A DNA stretch of 64,000 nt, taken from an uncultured Aquimarina sp. (GTDB taxonomy: Bacteria; Bacteroidota; Bacteroidia; Flavobacteriales; Flavobacteriaceae). A program made the translations under genes and the position numbers. The stretch is taken from the NCBI GenBank assembly GCA_947496705.1, contig CANMDW010000005.1, positions 170,666 to 234,665 of the forward strand, written 5' to 3'. Under the pieces are notes generated by a model. The model made no database searches, was not told the origin of the DNA, and worked only from the letters and a program-made list of their open reading frames with translations. This document shows, piece by piece, positions 48,318-56,638 of the stretch (position 1 is its first letter; the number at the start of each line of letters is the position of its first letter).

Positions 48318-49028
48318 ATGAAAAAGATCTTACTTATAGTTGCAATCTCTTTATTATCCAGCTGTGCAGAACTCCAACAAGTTGTTAATAGCCTCCCTCA
48401 GGGAAATGGAGGTTTTGGAGTAAGCAACATTGATATTGCTAACGGGTTACGACAAGCTCTTGATAACGGTATCGATAAGCAGGTAACCAAACTCACCCTG
48501 AAAGATGGTTTTTACAGAAATCAGTTGGTTAAAATTTTACTGCCGCAGGAATTACAGAAAGTAGATAAGACCTTACGAGATATTGGGCTTAGTAAATTAG
48601 CCGATGAAGGGTTAAAAGTACTTAACAGAGCTGCAGAAGATGCTGTTAAAGAGGCCACACCGATATTTGTAGACGCTGTCAAGCAAATTACATTTACAGA
48701 TGCCCGTCAGATTCTTGTAGGTAACGATGATGCAGCAACACGGTATCTGAAAAACAAAACAACCAGTGCTCTATATGCAAAATTCAATCCTGTGATCAAC
48801 CGGTCTTTTTCTAAAGTAGGTGCCGATAAAATATGGTCAAATATTATTAATAAGTACAATACCATACCTCTTACCAATAATGTAAATCCAGATCTTACCG
48901 ATTATGTTACCCAGGAAGCTCTTAAAGGTGTTTATACCATGATTGCTGTTGAAGAAAAAGAAATCAGAACTAAATTAAGCTCCAGAACAACCGATTTGTT
49001 AAGAAAAGTATTTGCTTTACAGGATTGA
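48318..49028 (+). CDS. DUF4197 family lipoprotein
   Basis: 236 residues with a lipobox in LLSSCAE and a helical domain typical of DUF4197 (IANGLRQALDNGIDKQVTKL, then ADEGLKVLNRAAEDAV, then a C-terminal YVTQEALKGVYTMIAVEEKEI segment). Function of the family is unknown. Its upstream leader shares about 20 bases with that of the Lacal_2735 gene 850 bp downstream. Confidence 0.88.
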   Translation: MKKILLIVAISLLSSCAELQQVVNSLPQGNGGFGVSNIDIANGLRQALDNGIDKQVTKLTLKDGFYRNQLVKILLPQELQKVDKTLRDIGLSKLADEGLKVLNRAAEDAVKEATPIFVDAVKQITFTDARQILVGNDDAATRYLKNKTTSALYAKFNPVINRSFSKVGADKIWSNIINKYNTIPLTNNVNPDLTDYVTQEALKGVYTMIAVEEKEIRTKLSSRTTDLLRKVFALQD

Positions 49029-49134
49029 TCATAAATTCGAACGAGTTCTAAGGTTAAACAATAGTGTTTACCTATTGATTTAACATTTATAACAACTTTA
49101 TGCAATGTTAACTCATTATTAAGAGCCCCTATTT

Positions 49135-49179
49135 CTATTATCCTGTAATTTTGTACTATCAAATCTAACAGGATAATAG
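49135..49179 (+). promoter_or_regulatory. 12-bp perfect inverted repeat over promoter and RBS
   Basis: CTATTATCCTGT (49135-49146) and ACAGGATAATAG (49168-49179); the right arm contains the AGGAT ribosome binding site and touches the ATG at 49180. A TAATTTTG -7-like box (49146-49153) lies in the loop. It could be an operator, or block translation if transcription starts further upstream. Confidence 0.5.
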
Positions 49180-49377
49180 ATGTTTGCCTGGTTAAGAAAT
49201 AAGACTAAATTACAAAGGTTGCAAAGCAGTTATTGCAAACTTATGAAAAATGCCTATAATATGGCTCTTAAGGACAAGGGTAAAAGTGACCTGCTTCATA
49301 AAGAGGCTTGTGATATCCTGACAGAAATAAAGAAAATGGAGAGTAATACATCTTCATCTGGTACTTCTCATCTTTGA
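49180..49377 (+). CDS. Lacal_2735 family small protein
   Basis: 65 residues. Starts MFAWLRNKTKLQRLQ, then a helical amphipathic Lys/Asp-rich body with KEACDILTEIKKME, as in the Flavobacteriia-specific Lacal_2735 family (usually ~60 residues). Probably cytoplasmic; role unknown. Its leader carries the 12-bp inverted repeat. Its stop overlaps a hydrolase remnant on the other strand. Confidence 0.75.
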   Translation: MFAWLRNKTKLQRLQSSYCKLMKNAYNMALKDKGKSDLLHKEACDILTEIKKMESNTSSSGTSHL

Positions 49378-49460
49378 TTAATCATACATGCAATGGATTC
49401 TCTGTTAAAACCCTCGGGATTTTCAATATTTACTACATGTCCTGAATCCTTAATCACAAA
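49369..49460 (-). pseudogene. Remnant of an alpha/beta-hydrolase C-terminus
   Basis: In the minus-strand frame ending at TGA 49371-49369, the stretch VIKDSGHVVNIENPEGFNRE is visible. That is the classic GHxxxxENPExFN tail of 3-oxoadipate-lactonase-like alpha/beta hydrolases, with the catalytic His. Upstream the frame degrades into low-complexity Phe/Leu codons and no start or rest of the gene is present. A degraded fragment. Confidence 0.55.
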
Positions 49461-49523
49461 AAATAAAAACAAATTTTAAAAAATGTTGATTCAACCGAGC
49501 AAGATAATTTCTAAACGAAACTA

Positions 49524-50306
49524 CTAATGTAATGTTTTAAAATAGGAAAAAGCATGAACCAAACGGGATCCGTACCAGGAAAAGTATTCTCCATCCACCA
49601 GTATAATCCTGGCATCAGGATTAATTCCTTTTAATTCCTCAATATGTTTTTCTGAAAAAGGATAAGGTTCTGATGATAACAGGATTAAATCCAGATCTTC
49701 TATCGATCTAAGTTCCTCTTTTGAAACTTCGGGATACCGGTTTTTATAACCAAAAACATTTATAAAACCATTTATTTTTAACAGATGATCTATAAAGGTG
49801 TGGCTACCTGCGGCCATCAGAGGATCTTTCCATATTAAATAAGCTACACGTTTTTTGGGATTGACCTTTATAAAATCTGTAAAAGATTCTTTTTCCGCTC
49901 TTATTGCTTGAATAAGTGTATTTGCTTTATCTTTTCTTTCAAAAATCTCTCCATATTGTGTTATCATTTCCAAAGCTTCTTGTACAGAAGAAATATCTGA
50001 AACATGAACTTGATATTCTTCCTGCAAATACTCCACCATCTCTTTTGTATTTTCTTCTTTATTACATAAGATAATATCCGGATGTAGTGCTTTGATCTTT
50101 TTATAATTGACCTTTTTTGTTCCTCCAACAACCGTTTTTTCCTTTCTTATACTAGCTGGATGCACACAAAATTTAGTAACCCCGACAATACTATCCAATA
50201 ATCCTAATGTAATCAATAGTTCTGTCTGTGAAGGAACTAATGAAACAATACGTTGCGGAACTCTTAAAAGTGTGATTTCCCTACCCAATTGATCAATGTG
50301 TGTCAT
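49524..50306 (-). CDS. BtuF-like helical-backbone metal/B12 receptor-like protein
   Basis: 260 residues with the two lobes of the TroA/BtuF superfamily: LVPSQTELLITLGL near the start, then VGGTKKVNYKKIKALHPDIIL, and a YLIWKDPLMAAGSHTFIDHLL hinge. No signal peptide or lipobox is visible, so this member may be cytoplasmic or be exported in an unusual way. It has no neighbouring BtuC/BtuD genes. The ligand (cobalamin, haem or metal) is not determined. Confidence 0.8.
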   Translation of the reverse strand: MTHIDQLGREITLLRVPQRIVSLVPSQTELLITLGLLDSIVGVTKFCVHPASIRKEKTVVGGTKKVNYKKIKALHPDIILCNKEENTKEMVEYLQEEYQVHVSDISSVQEALEMITQYGEIFERKDKANTLIQAIRAEKESFTDFIKVNPKKRVAYLIWKDPLMAAGSHTFIDHLLKINGFINVFGYKNRYPEVSKEELRSIEDLDLILLSSEPYPFSEKHIEELKGINPDARIILVDGEYFSWYGSRLVHAFSYFKTLH

Positions 50307-50430
50307 ATAACTTTATATTCTATACAAATCATAAAAAAATCATAAATACTTAATAATTAGTTACTTAAAACAGTTTTTCTGCGAAAAAATCCCTATATTG
50401 ACAGGGATTTTTAACTTAAAACATGGGGCT

Positions 50431-50547
50431 ATGAATTCAGTATTACTAAACATTATCATTTTTGGTATAATGGCATTTTTTGTAGTGTTCATCGCGTATG
50501 GACTCTATGGATATGCAAAACAGGTATTTAAAGCAAATAGACGTTAA
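50431..50547 (+). CDS. Small single-helix membrane protein (38 residues)
   Basis: ATG 50431 to TAA 50547, 38 residues. Starts MNSVLLNIII, one hydrophobic helix to about residue 25, then a basic tail (AKQVFKANRR), so an N-out, C-in inner-membrane microprotein is likely. A strong terminator follows 20 bp later, supporting transcription. The start ATG is overlapped by a 3-codon mini frame (ATG GGG CTA TGA). No family recognised. Confidence 0.6.
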   Translation: MNSVLLNIIIFGIMAFFVVFIAYGLYGYAKQVFKANRR

Positions 50548-50566
50548 TTCTTCTATTCTTTGAAAG

Positions 50567-50604
50567 GAAACAAGGGTGCCGATGGTATCCTTGTTTCTTT
50601 TTTA
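50567..50604 (+). terminator. Rho-independent terminator
   Basis: GAAACAAGG (50567-50575) / CCTTGTTTC (50589-50597) followed by TTTTTT, between the small membrane protein and the convergent pyrF. Confidence 0.85.
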
Positions 50605-51423
50605 TGTTGTCTCACTTAAGATCTTTTTCATCTCCTGCTGAAGTTCCAGGGCCTTATTGGCTGCAGCATCTGCATAATCCAAACCATTGGATGCATATAT
50701 AATTCCTCGGGAAGAATTGATTAATAACCCCACCTGATCATTGAGGCCATACTTACAAACCTCCTGTAAACTTCCTCCCTGTGCACCTACCCCGGGAACC
50801 AGCAAAAAACTATCGGGTATAATTTTTCTGATATCGGATAGATATTCGGCCTTTGTGGCACCAACAACATACATCAAATTTTCAGAATTCTTCCACGATT
50901 TTGAAGTTTCCAGTACGCGTTTATACAATTCTTTTCCTGCTATATCTTTTGTCTGAAAATCAAAAGCTCCCTGGTTTGAGGTTAATGCAAGTAATATCGT
51001 ATGTTTATTTTTAAAAGCAAGGAAAGGTTCTACCGAGTCCTTTCCCATATATGGGGCAACTGTCACTGAATCAAATTCAAGGTCTTCAAAAAAAGCTTTG
51101 GCATACATGGTACTTGTATTGCCAATATCCCCTCGCTTAGCATCTGCAATGGTAAAGATTTCAGGATACTCTGTGTTTACATATTTTATGGTCTTCTCCA
51201 GTGATTTCCATCCTCTTATACCATAAGCTTCATAAAAGGCTGTATTTGGCTTATATCCCACAACAAGATGATGTGTAGCATCAATAATCGTTTTGTTAAA
51301 TTCAAAAATAGGATCTTCCTTTTCTAATAAATGCTTCGGAATTTTATCGAGATCCACATCCAAACCAATGCACAAAAACGATCTCTTTTTATGTATCTGA
51401 TCAACAAGCTCTTTAGTTGTCAT
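50602..51423 (-). CDS. pyrF: Orotidine 5'-phosphate decarboxylase
   Basis: 273 residues, matching the longer bacterial type-2 OMP decarboxylase. The catalytic DxKxxD motif is [12 protein letters not shown] (about residues 95-105). Other conserved parts are [13 protein letters not shown] at the start and [10 protein letters not shown] and [11 protein letters not shown] near the phosphate site. It makes UMP from OMP in pyrimidine synthesis. It lies 36 bp downstream of the AlaDH/PNT-like gene in the same direction, possibly co-transcribed. Confidence 0.93.
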   Translation of the reverse strand: MTTKELVDQIHKKRSFLCIGLDVDLDKIPKHLLEKEDPIFEFNKTIIDATHHLVVGYKPNTAFYEAYGIRGWKSLEKTIKYVNTEYPEIFTIADAKRGDIGNTSTMYAKAFFEDLEFDSVTVAPYMGKDSVEPFLAFKNKHTILLALTSNQGAFDFQTKDIAGKELYKRVLETSKSWKNSENLMYVVGATKAEYLSDIRKIIPDSFLLVPGVGAQGGSLQEVCKYGLNDQVGLLINSSRGIIYASNGLDYADAAANKALELQQEMKKILSETT

Positions 51424-51459
51424 ACTATACTGATAAATTTGTTTTAACCCGGTTTAAAA

Positions 51460-52668
51460 TTACTCTTTCCCTTCGATATACTCCTGAAGGTAACTAAATC
51501 TCTTTGTTAATTGTCCTCCTTGAGTTATCCTGGATTTTTCCAGTACCCCATCTTGATCACCGTTAAAAAATGCAGGAATTACATATTCTAAAAACATCTC
51601 TCCAAATCCTTCGCTAGCATCTTTTGGTAACTCACAAGGTAGGTTATCAACCGCCATTACCACAATTGCTTTAGCATCTTTATAGTCGATCTCGGTTTCG
51701 GTTTCGGGATCATATCCATACATTGGGTCTGCTACTGTTGCCGATCTGATTGTACTCGCTACAGGCCCATCGATATCACAAGAAATATCTGCAACAACTT
51801 TGATATTAAAATCTTTGGATTTGGCGTCATTTCTTGTAAAAATAAAAGGAGCACCTTCACCAAAAAAGTGTCCGGCGATGTACATATCAGTAACTTTAGC
51901 AAATCGCATAAAATCTCCTACATATTCTTGTGGGTTTTTATAAAAATCACTTTTGTCTAGTGTTTGCCCATCTTTACGTTTATTATATTCCAACACATCA
52001 ATCTGAACATAAACCGGTACATCAAATGTCTCATTGAGATATGTATCAACCGAAACCTCTTTGATCTTCATAGCATCCAGAATCTCTTTGGCTCCGCCAC
52101 CCACTTTTCCTTTTCCGGTGAGGGCAATTTTTATGGGGGGTAATTGGATTTTGGATAACTCTGTTTCTAATGACTTCCTATCAGCCAATGTCTCTGCTTT
52201 AGGTAACCGAAATGTATCGTACTTAAGCCCCCAGGCTCTAAATCCGTTATAGGTGCCAACAATCCCGGCATATCTGCCAAAACCGATTAATCTGAAACCT
52301 CTTTCTCCAACAATCACCTCATGATCATACAATTCGATATTTTTTTCAAGAATAGCTCTCAATAAATCTCTGTTATAAGGTTGCTTCTTGATGGTATGGG
52401 AAAAGAAAAAATACTTCTTGTTGGGTATTAAATACTCAATAGGTACTTCTTTCACGCCAAGCAACACATCACAATCAGATACGTCATTGGTTACTGTAAA
52501 TCCTGCCTCTTGATATGCAAAATCCTTAAAAATTCTAATATCTGAACTTTCTACTGTAAAATGAGCTTCCGTAAACTTAGATGTTACCTTTTTCAAGCCT
52601 TCTGGAGAGAAAACAACACGACGATCTGGCGGATTTTTGCGTTCTTTAATAATACCAAACTTGATCAT
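51460..52668 (-). CDS. NAD(P)-dependent AlaDH/PNT-like oxidoreductase (saccharopine-dehydrogenase-like)
   Basis: 402 residues. An N-terminal alanine-dehydrogenase/pyridine-nucleotide-transhydrogenase-type domain (FGIIKERKNPPDRRVVFSPE; ERGFRLIGFGRYAGIVG) is followed by a Rossmann segment (IALTGKGKVGGGAKEILDAM). The overall shape fits the saccharopine-dehydrogenase-like (LYS1-type) enzymes of flavobacteria, but the natural substrate is not proven. Precedes pyrF by 36 bp. Confidence 0.75.
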   Translation of the reverse strand: MIKFGIIKERKNPPDRRVVFSPEGLKKVTSKFTEAHFTVESSDIRIFKDFAYQEAGFTVTNDVSDCDVLLGVKEVPIEYLIPNKKYFFFSHTIKKQPYNRDLLRAILEKNIELYDHEVIVGERGFRLIGFGRYAGIVGTYNGFRAWGLKYDTFRLPKAETLADRKSLETELSKIQLPPIKIALTGKGKVGGGAKEILDAMKIKEVSVDTYLNETFDVPVYVQIDVLEYNKRKDGQTLDKSDFYKNPQEYVGDFMRFAKVTDMYIAGHFFGEGAPFIFTRNDAKSKDFNIKVVADISCDIDGPVASTIRSATVADPMYGYDPETETEIDYKDAKAIVVMAVDNLPCELPKDASEGFGEMFLEYVIPAFFNGDQDGVLEKSRITQGGQLTKRFSYLQEYIEGKE

Positions 52669-52727
52669 ATGGAAATGGTATGTTTTTTGTAGTTTAAAAT
52701 TGCGGCTAAAGATATGACAATTATGTT

Positions 52728-52735
52728 TATCTTTG
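52728..52735 (+). promoter_or_regulatory. Candidate -7 promoter box for ssrA
   Basis: TATCTTTG about 48 bp before the mature tmRNA 5' end, consistent with a precursor processed by RNase P. No clear -33 box. Confidence 0.4.
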
Positions 52736-52782
52736 CCCTCTCAATTCTGAATTTCAAATTAGGAATTAAGAATTAAAAAAAC

Positions 52783-53181
52783 GGGGTCGACTGGTTTTGA
52801 CAGCGAGATGAATAGAATGGTAAGCACGTCGAGCGCTGAGATATAGCTCGTAAATATCATATTTCACTTTTTTAAACGGCGATTCTCAAGAATTTGCCAT
52901 GGCTGCATAATCCGAATCACAGTAGGATAATGCCTCGGTTCGCTAGGCGGACAAGCTGGCTGTCTTTCAAAAGCCTTGGTTTATGGCAATTGAATTAAAG
53001 ACACCGTAAAAGTAAACCTAGAAACTATAGGGTCTTGATATAGTTTTGAAACTTAATCGAGAATAAGCGATAGGTTGGCGGTTTTTGGTCTTTCTTATCG
53101 TCGAAAACTAAACAAAAACTAAGCGTGTAGAAAGCTATTGTATTCCTTGTTTGGACGAGGGTTCGAATCCCTCCGACTCCA
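52783..53181 (+). ncRNA. ssrA: Transfer-messenger RNA (ssrA)
   Basis: Starts GGGGTCGACTGGTTTTGACAG and ends CCTCCGACTCCA; the 5' GGGGTCG and 3' CGACTCC form the tRNA-like acceptor stem (one G-U). The T-arm GTTCGAATCCC is intact. The tag ORF is 52878-52910, reading GDSQEFAMAA then TAA. The 3' CCA is not encoded (ACTG follows), so it is added after transcription. It rescues stalled ribosomes. A T-tailed hairpin follows at 53206, and the integrase starts 240 bp on, as in ssrA-targeted islands. Confidence 0.95.
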
Positions 53182-53205
53182 CTGAAATCAAACCAATTTC
53201 ACTTA

Positions 53206-53240
53206 AAAACCTGTAAATTAATTATTTACAGGTTTTTTAA
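53206..53240 (+). terminator. tmRNA terminator
   Basis: AAAACCTGTAAAT / ATTTACAGGTTTT with TTTT tail, 25 bp after the tmRNA 3' end. Confidence 0.85.
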
Positions 53241-53282
53241 TTTTATTTAATATCATTTGAAATCATATAATATCAAATAAAA

Positions 53283-53417
53283 GGTGAGCTATTCGGTGAG
53301 TCTTTTTAGTATCGAAATTACTCACCTATTTATTTGTAAGTTACTGAAATACTTTGTAATAAAGTAAAAATTTATTTCTTCATTTCGTATATTTATAGCT
53401 CTCAAAAAGTACTCACC
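53283..53417. promoter_or_regulatory. GGTGAG sites upstream of integrase
   Basis: GGTGAG at 53283-53288 and 53295-53300 (direct) and CTCACC at 53321-53326 and 53412-53417 (inverted). The consensus is roughly TMGGTGAGT. The last copy abuts the integrase ATG. A further match is at 57963-57968, near the far end of the mobile block. Candidate arm-type or regulatory sites. Confidence 0.45.
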
Positions 53418-53418
53418 G

Positions 53419-54642
53419 ATGCAAAATACATTTTCTCTTCTATTTTACCCAAAAGGAAATGATAAAGATAAAAACGGTCTAGTTCCTTTGTATCTTCGAA
53501 TAACGGTCAATGGGAAGCGAAGTGAGTTGAGTATCAAAAGAAAAATACTTCGTTCCAAGTGGAATACAGAAGCTGGTAAGATGAGAGGTGCCACTACAGA
53601 AGTCAGAGCCTTTAATCGGCACTTAGACAATATTAAAGATAGAGTATATAAGATTTACGAAAAGCAATTAGAAGAAAGACGACAGATAACATCGGAGATA
53701 ATTAAAAATATCTTCTTGGGAAAATCCCAAAAACCTAAAATGCTATTAAAGATATTTCAGGATCATAACGACCAGGTTCAAAAACTCATAGGAAAAGACT
53801 TTGCTCGTGGAACTGCAATTCGATATATAACTGCCAGGAAACATGTTGAAGAATATATTCAGAATGAATATCAATTATCCGATATACCAATCAAATTGGT
53901 AAATCATAGTTTTATAACAGGGTTTGAGTATTATTTGAAAAGTAAAAGAAATTGTTCTCACAACACCACACTTAAATACATCAACAACTTCAAAAAGATT
54001 GTTAGAATAGCATTTGCTAATGAATGGATTGATAAAGATCCTTTTCTAAACTGGAAAGCAAAATTCAAAATAGTAGATAGAGAATTTCTTACTGAACAGG
54101 AGATTCAAGATATCATATCGAAAAAGTTCCACACCGAAAGATTGGATCAGGTAAAGGATATTTTTCTTTTTTGCTGCTTTACGGGATTGGCATATGCAGA
54201 CGTAAAGAAACTATCTCAGGATGATCTTGTTTTAGGGATAGATGGGGAAACCTGGATCAAAATCAACCGTACTAAAACCAAAAGTAGTAGTAATCTACCT
54301 ATACTCCCAACTGCCAAAATGATCATAAAGAAATACAAAGATCAACCAACCGTATCGAAAGAAAATAAATTGCTTCCGGTCTTGAGCAACCAGAAAATGA
54401 ATGCCTACCTAAAAGAAATAGCTGATTTATGTGGTATAAATAAAAATCTCACTTTTCATATTGCCAGACATACTTTTGCTACTACAATAACACTTTCTAA
54501 TGGCGTTCCGATAGAATCTGTTAGTAAAATGCTAGGACATAAATCACTAAGAACCACCCAGCACTATGCCAAAATTTTAGATCAAAAAGTGAGTGAAGAC
54601 ATGCAAATTCTTAAATCTAAAATGAATAAATTTTCTGTTTGA
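53419..54642 (+). CDS. Tyrosine recombinase (Bacteroidota-type integrase)
   Basis: 407 residues: N-terminal arm-type DNA-binding domain (about 1-90), SAM-like core-binding domain (about 105-205) and catalytic domain (about 215-400). Catalytic signature: HIARHTFAT, LGHKSLRTTQHYAKIL (Tyr nucleophile). The first Arg of the usual pattern is replaced (FTGLAYADV), as is common in Bacteroidota conjugative-element integrases. It lies directly downstream of ssrA, so it probably inserted the island into the tmRNA 3' end. Confidence 0.93.
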   Translation: MQNTFSLLFYPKGNDKDKNGLVPLYLRITVNGKRSELSIKRKILRSKWNTEAGKMRGATTEVRAFNRHLDNIKDRVYKIYEKQLEERRQITSEIIKNIFLGKSQKPKMLLKIFQDHNDQVQKLIGKDFARGTAIRYITARKHVEEYIQNEYQLSDIPIKLVNHSFITGFEYYLKSKRNCSHNTTLKYINNFKKIVRIAFANEWIDKDPFLNWKAKFKIVDREFLTEQEIQDIISKKFHTERLDQVKDIFLFCCFTGLAYADVKKLSQDDLVLGIDGETWIKINRTKTKSSSNLPILPTAKMIIKKYKDQPTVSKENKLLPVLSNQKMNAYLKEIADLCGINKNLTFHIARHTFATTITLSNGVPIESVSKMLGHKSLRTTQHYAKILDQKVSEDMQILKSKMNKFSV

Positions 54643-54663
54643 TAGAAAATAAAATTACACTTT

Positions 54664-54870
54664 CTACATAGGTTTTGTATCCCGAACTTTTCTCAAATAT
54701 TCAGAAAACTTCACCTTCTCTTTTTTATAAAAAGCTTTGGAAAATGCATCTGTAGAATGAAAACCAACTGTGTTGGCAATCGCCTTTAATTTGTAGTTTC
54801 TAAAATATTTATCATACTCCAATCTATTGATAATATAGTCAATTCTAAGTTCATTAACTTTATATTTCAT
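54664..54870 (-). CDS. Short AraC-type HTH protein
   Basis: 68 residues that correspond to part of an AraC C-terminal HTH pair (LKAIANTVGFHSTDAFSKAFYKKEKVKFSEYL). Only one and a half helix-turn-helix motifs are present and no effector domain. It is either a fragment of a full AraC gene or a natural small regulator in the element. The start is ATG 54870. Overlaps nothing; lies between the integrase and ssb. Confidence 0.6.
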   Translation of the reverse strand: MKYKVNELRIDYIINRLEYDKYFRNYKLKAIANTVGFHSTDAFSKAFYKKEKVKFSEYLRKVRDTKPM

Positions 54871-54900
54871 TGTAATCGTCTTTTAGATGAATAATGAAAA

Positions 54901-54932
54901 AGAGGGTGCCACTTCTCACGGGAGCACCCTCT
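54901..54932 (-). terminator. Terminator after ssb
   Basis: AGAGGGTGC / GCACCCTCT stem, T-rich tail on the minus strand, directly after the ssb stop. Confidence 0.75.
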
Positions 54933-54939
54933 CTCTTTG

Positions 54940-55275
54940 TTAATTACCATTGAGTAACAAGATTTCGCTAGCTACTACTTCGGTAGTGTACTTCTGGTTA
55001 CCGTCCTTATCGGTGTAACTTCTTGTTTTCAGTTTACCTACTATGGCAATTTTCTTGCCCTTAGTGGCATACTTTTCGATAATTTCAGCAGTTTTGCCCC
55101 AAGCTACTACAGTGTGCCAATTGGTTTCTGTCTGCTTCTCTCCGTCTTTGTCCTTGTAATTCTCATTGGTTGCTAATGACAATCGGGCTACTTTTTTCCC
55201 GCTTTCAAGGTTGGTTACTGTAGGGTCATCTCCAAGATTTCCGATTAACTGTACGTGATTTTGAATAGAACTCAT
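54940..55275 (-). CDS. ssb: Single-stranded DNA-binding protein
   Basis: 111 residues, an OB-fold SSB core (MSSIQNHVQLIGNLGDDPTV, ETNWHTVVAWGKTAEIIEKY, YTTEVVASEILLL) without the acidic C-terminal tail that chromosomal SSBs use for protein contacts. Such tail-less short SSBs are common on plasmids and conjugative elements. Element-borne, followed by the terminator at 54901. Confidence 0.92.
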   Translation of the reverse strand: MSSIQNHVQLIGNLGDDPTVTNLESGKKVARLSLATNENYKDKDGEKQTETNWHTVVAWGKTAEIIEKYATKGKKIAIVGKLKTRSYTDKDGNQKYTTEVVASEILLLNGN

Positions 55276-55718
55276 AACATTAAAATTTAAAGGATTAAAA
55301 AATTGATTTACTTATTGTATCTAGAGCGTTTTCCTTTTTTGATTTTTTGGATAGCCTTCGATATGTTTTTTGATACGATTTCATTGTTCGGATTTTAGAT
55401 TTACTTCCCGTAGAGCCGTCGCTGTTACCTTTTTTTTGATGCTGGACGATTATCAATATCCGAGGGCGGTAAGGCGTATAAAAAGCGGAGTGAAACGTAA
55501 CGGCTTTATGTCGTCGTCCGGCAGCGGATATTGTAGTTTTGCGTGCAAAAAAGGTAATAGTGGCGGTTCGGAAGTGAGGGTAAAATGAATGATGAGAAGT
55601 TTCCAAACAAACAGAAGGCTGTTCAAAAGGAATAATGGAATTCCGCTTTTTTTACTGCGGATTATTGTATAAGATTTGAGTACTCCGGTTTTTTAAGGAT
55701 CCGGAGAAACCTTACGTA
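55276..55718. other. GC-rich non-coding region between ssb and DUF932
   Basis: 443 bp. Two overlapping open frames (55295-55606 minus; 55370-55588 plus) are present but neither resembles a protein, and both come from a GC-rich block. That block has a relative at 57130-57212 (shared GCGGA..GAAACG and ACGG.TTTATG.CGTC segments). I treat it as a structured non-coding element. Confidence 0.5.
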
Positions 55719-56564
55719 TTATGTCATTTCGTAAACAGCATTGAATAATACTTTATCCAACTTTTCTTGTTGTGAGAAACTCTTTTTAAGTGTATTGTGC
55801 AATACCGAATTAAAAGCATTATAGCCTAACCACAAGTTTGGATTTTCATTAAGGATAATTGCTTCACAAGAAAGTTTTTCCAGTACTTCTCGGGACTTTT
55901 TAGAAGGATTATCATTCTTGTCACTACACTCATATCTGAATAGCTTCGTTTCTTCAAGGATATCTTTTACAAATGCTTTTGTATCAATGATCTCAACCTC
56001 CTTCATTTTTTCAAACTTTAGGATAATGTCATAATACTCATTGCTAACAAAGGCTTTAAATAATCTATCCAAACACGGTAAAATGAGTTCTGTACAATTT
56101 CTACTGTGTTTAATGGAAAAAGCTACTTCTGATCTGGCAATATGTAGTCCGTTGGAACAAACTTTTCTGTAAAACCCAAAATGGCCTGATGTCTTTTCTT
56201 TCCCATCATACGAATTTTTAAACCGTAACATTGGCAATATAGCATCAGCATCATTTTTGATAGTAAATTGGTTTTTATCCTCGATGATAAAATCTGTGAT
56301 AAAGGAACGGTCATCTCTATTTACGGTTCGCTTGTGAAATTGAAGTCTTGCATTCACCAGCATTCTTTCAGCCTGCTTAAAGAAGAGTTCATTCGGAATA
56401 TGGCCGTAACTAGCCGAAACGACATTCACAATTTTACCATTGGATAGAATGATGTTTTCAAGTCCCCTTCTGGAATCTATTCCAGTTAAATCTTTTAAAG
56501 GCTTTATTTCCGAAGGAACGAAGATATCGTCCTGTTGTAATCTGTCTAAATACATAACTAACAT
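55719..56564 (-). CDS. DUF932 family mobile-element protein
   Basis: 281 residues recognised from the family core (FKNSYDGKEKTSGHFGFYRKVCSNG, split here as NSYDG..GFYRKVCSNGLH) and the conserved NAFNSVLHN tail. DUF932 proteins are carried by plasmids, phages and conjugative elements; function is unknown. A second ATG at 56555 is possible. Located between a structured region and a terminator hairpin (56592-56618). Confidence 0.85.
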   Translation of the reverse strand: MLVMYLDRLQQDDIFVPSEIKPLKDLTGIDSRRGLENIILSNGKIVNVVSASYGHIPNELFFKQAERMLVNARLQFHKRTVNRDDRSFITDFIIEDKNQFTIKNDADAILPMLRFKNSYDGKEKTSGHFGFYRKVCSNGLHIARSEVAFSIKHSRNCTELILPCLDRLFKAFVSNEYYDIILKFEKMKEVEIIDTKAFVKDILEETKLFRYECSDKNDNPSKKSREVLEKLSCEAIILNENPNLWLGYNAFNSVLHNTLKKSFSQQEKLDKVLFNAVYEMT

Positions 56565-56591
56565 TTTTTAGGTGAAACATTTAAAAAGAAA

Positions 56592-56618
56592 AAAGCCTAT
56601 CCGGGCGGAGTAGGCTTT
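56592..56618 (-). terminator. Terminator
   Basis: AAAGCCTA / TAGGCTTT with an 11-nt loop, T-rich on the minus strand, after the gene ending at 56639. Confidence 0.8.
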
Positions 56619-56638
56619 CTAAAAAGAAATGGGAAATA

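Noticed and set aside
55295..55606. 103-residue ORF, and 72-residue ORF on the other strand (55370-55588)
   Set aside because: Both cross the GC-rich structured element and resemble no protein; composition explains the open frames.
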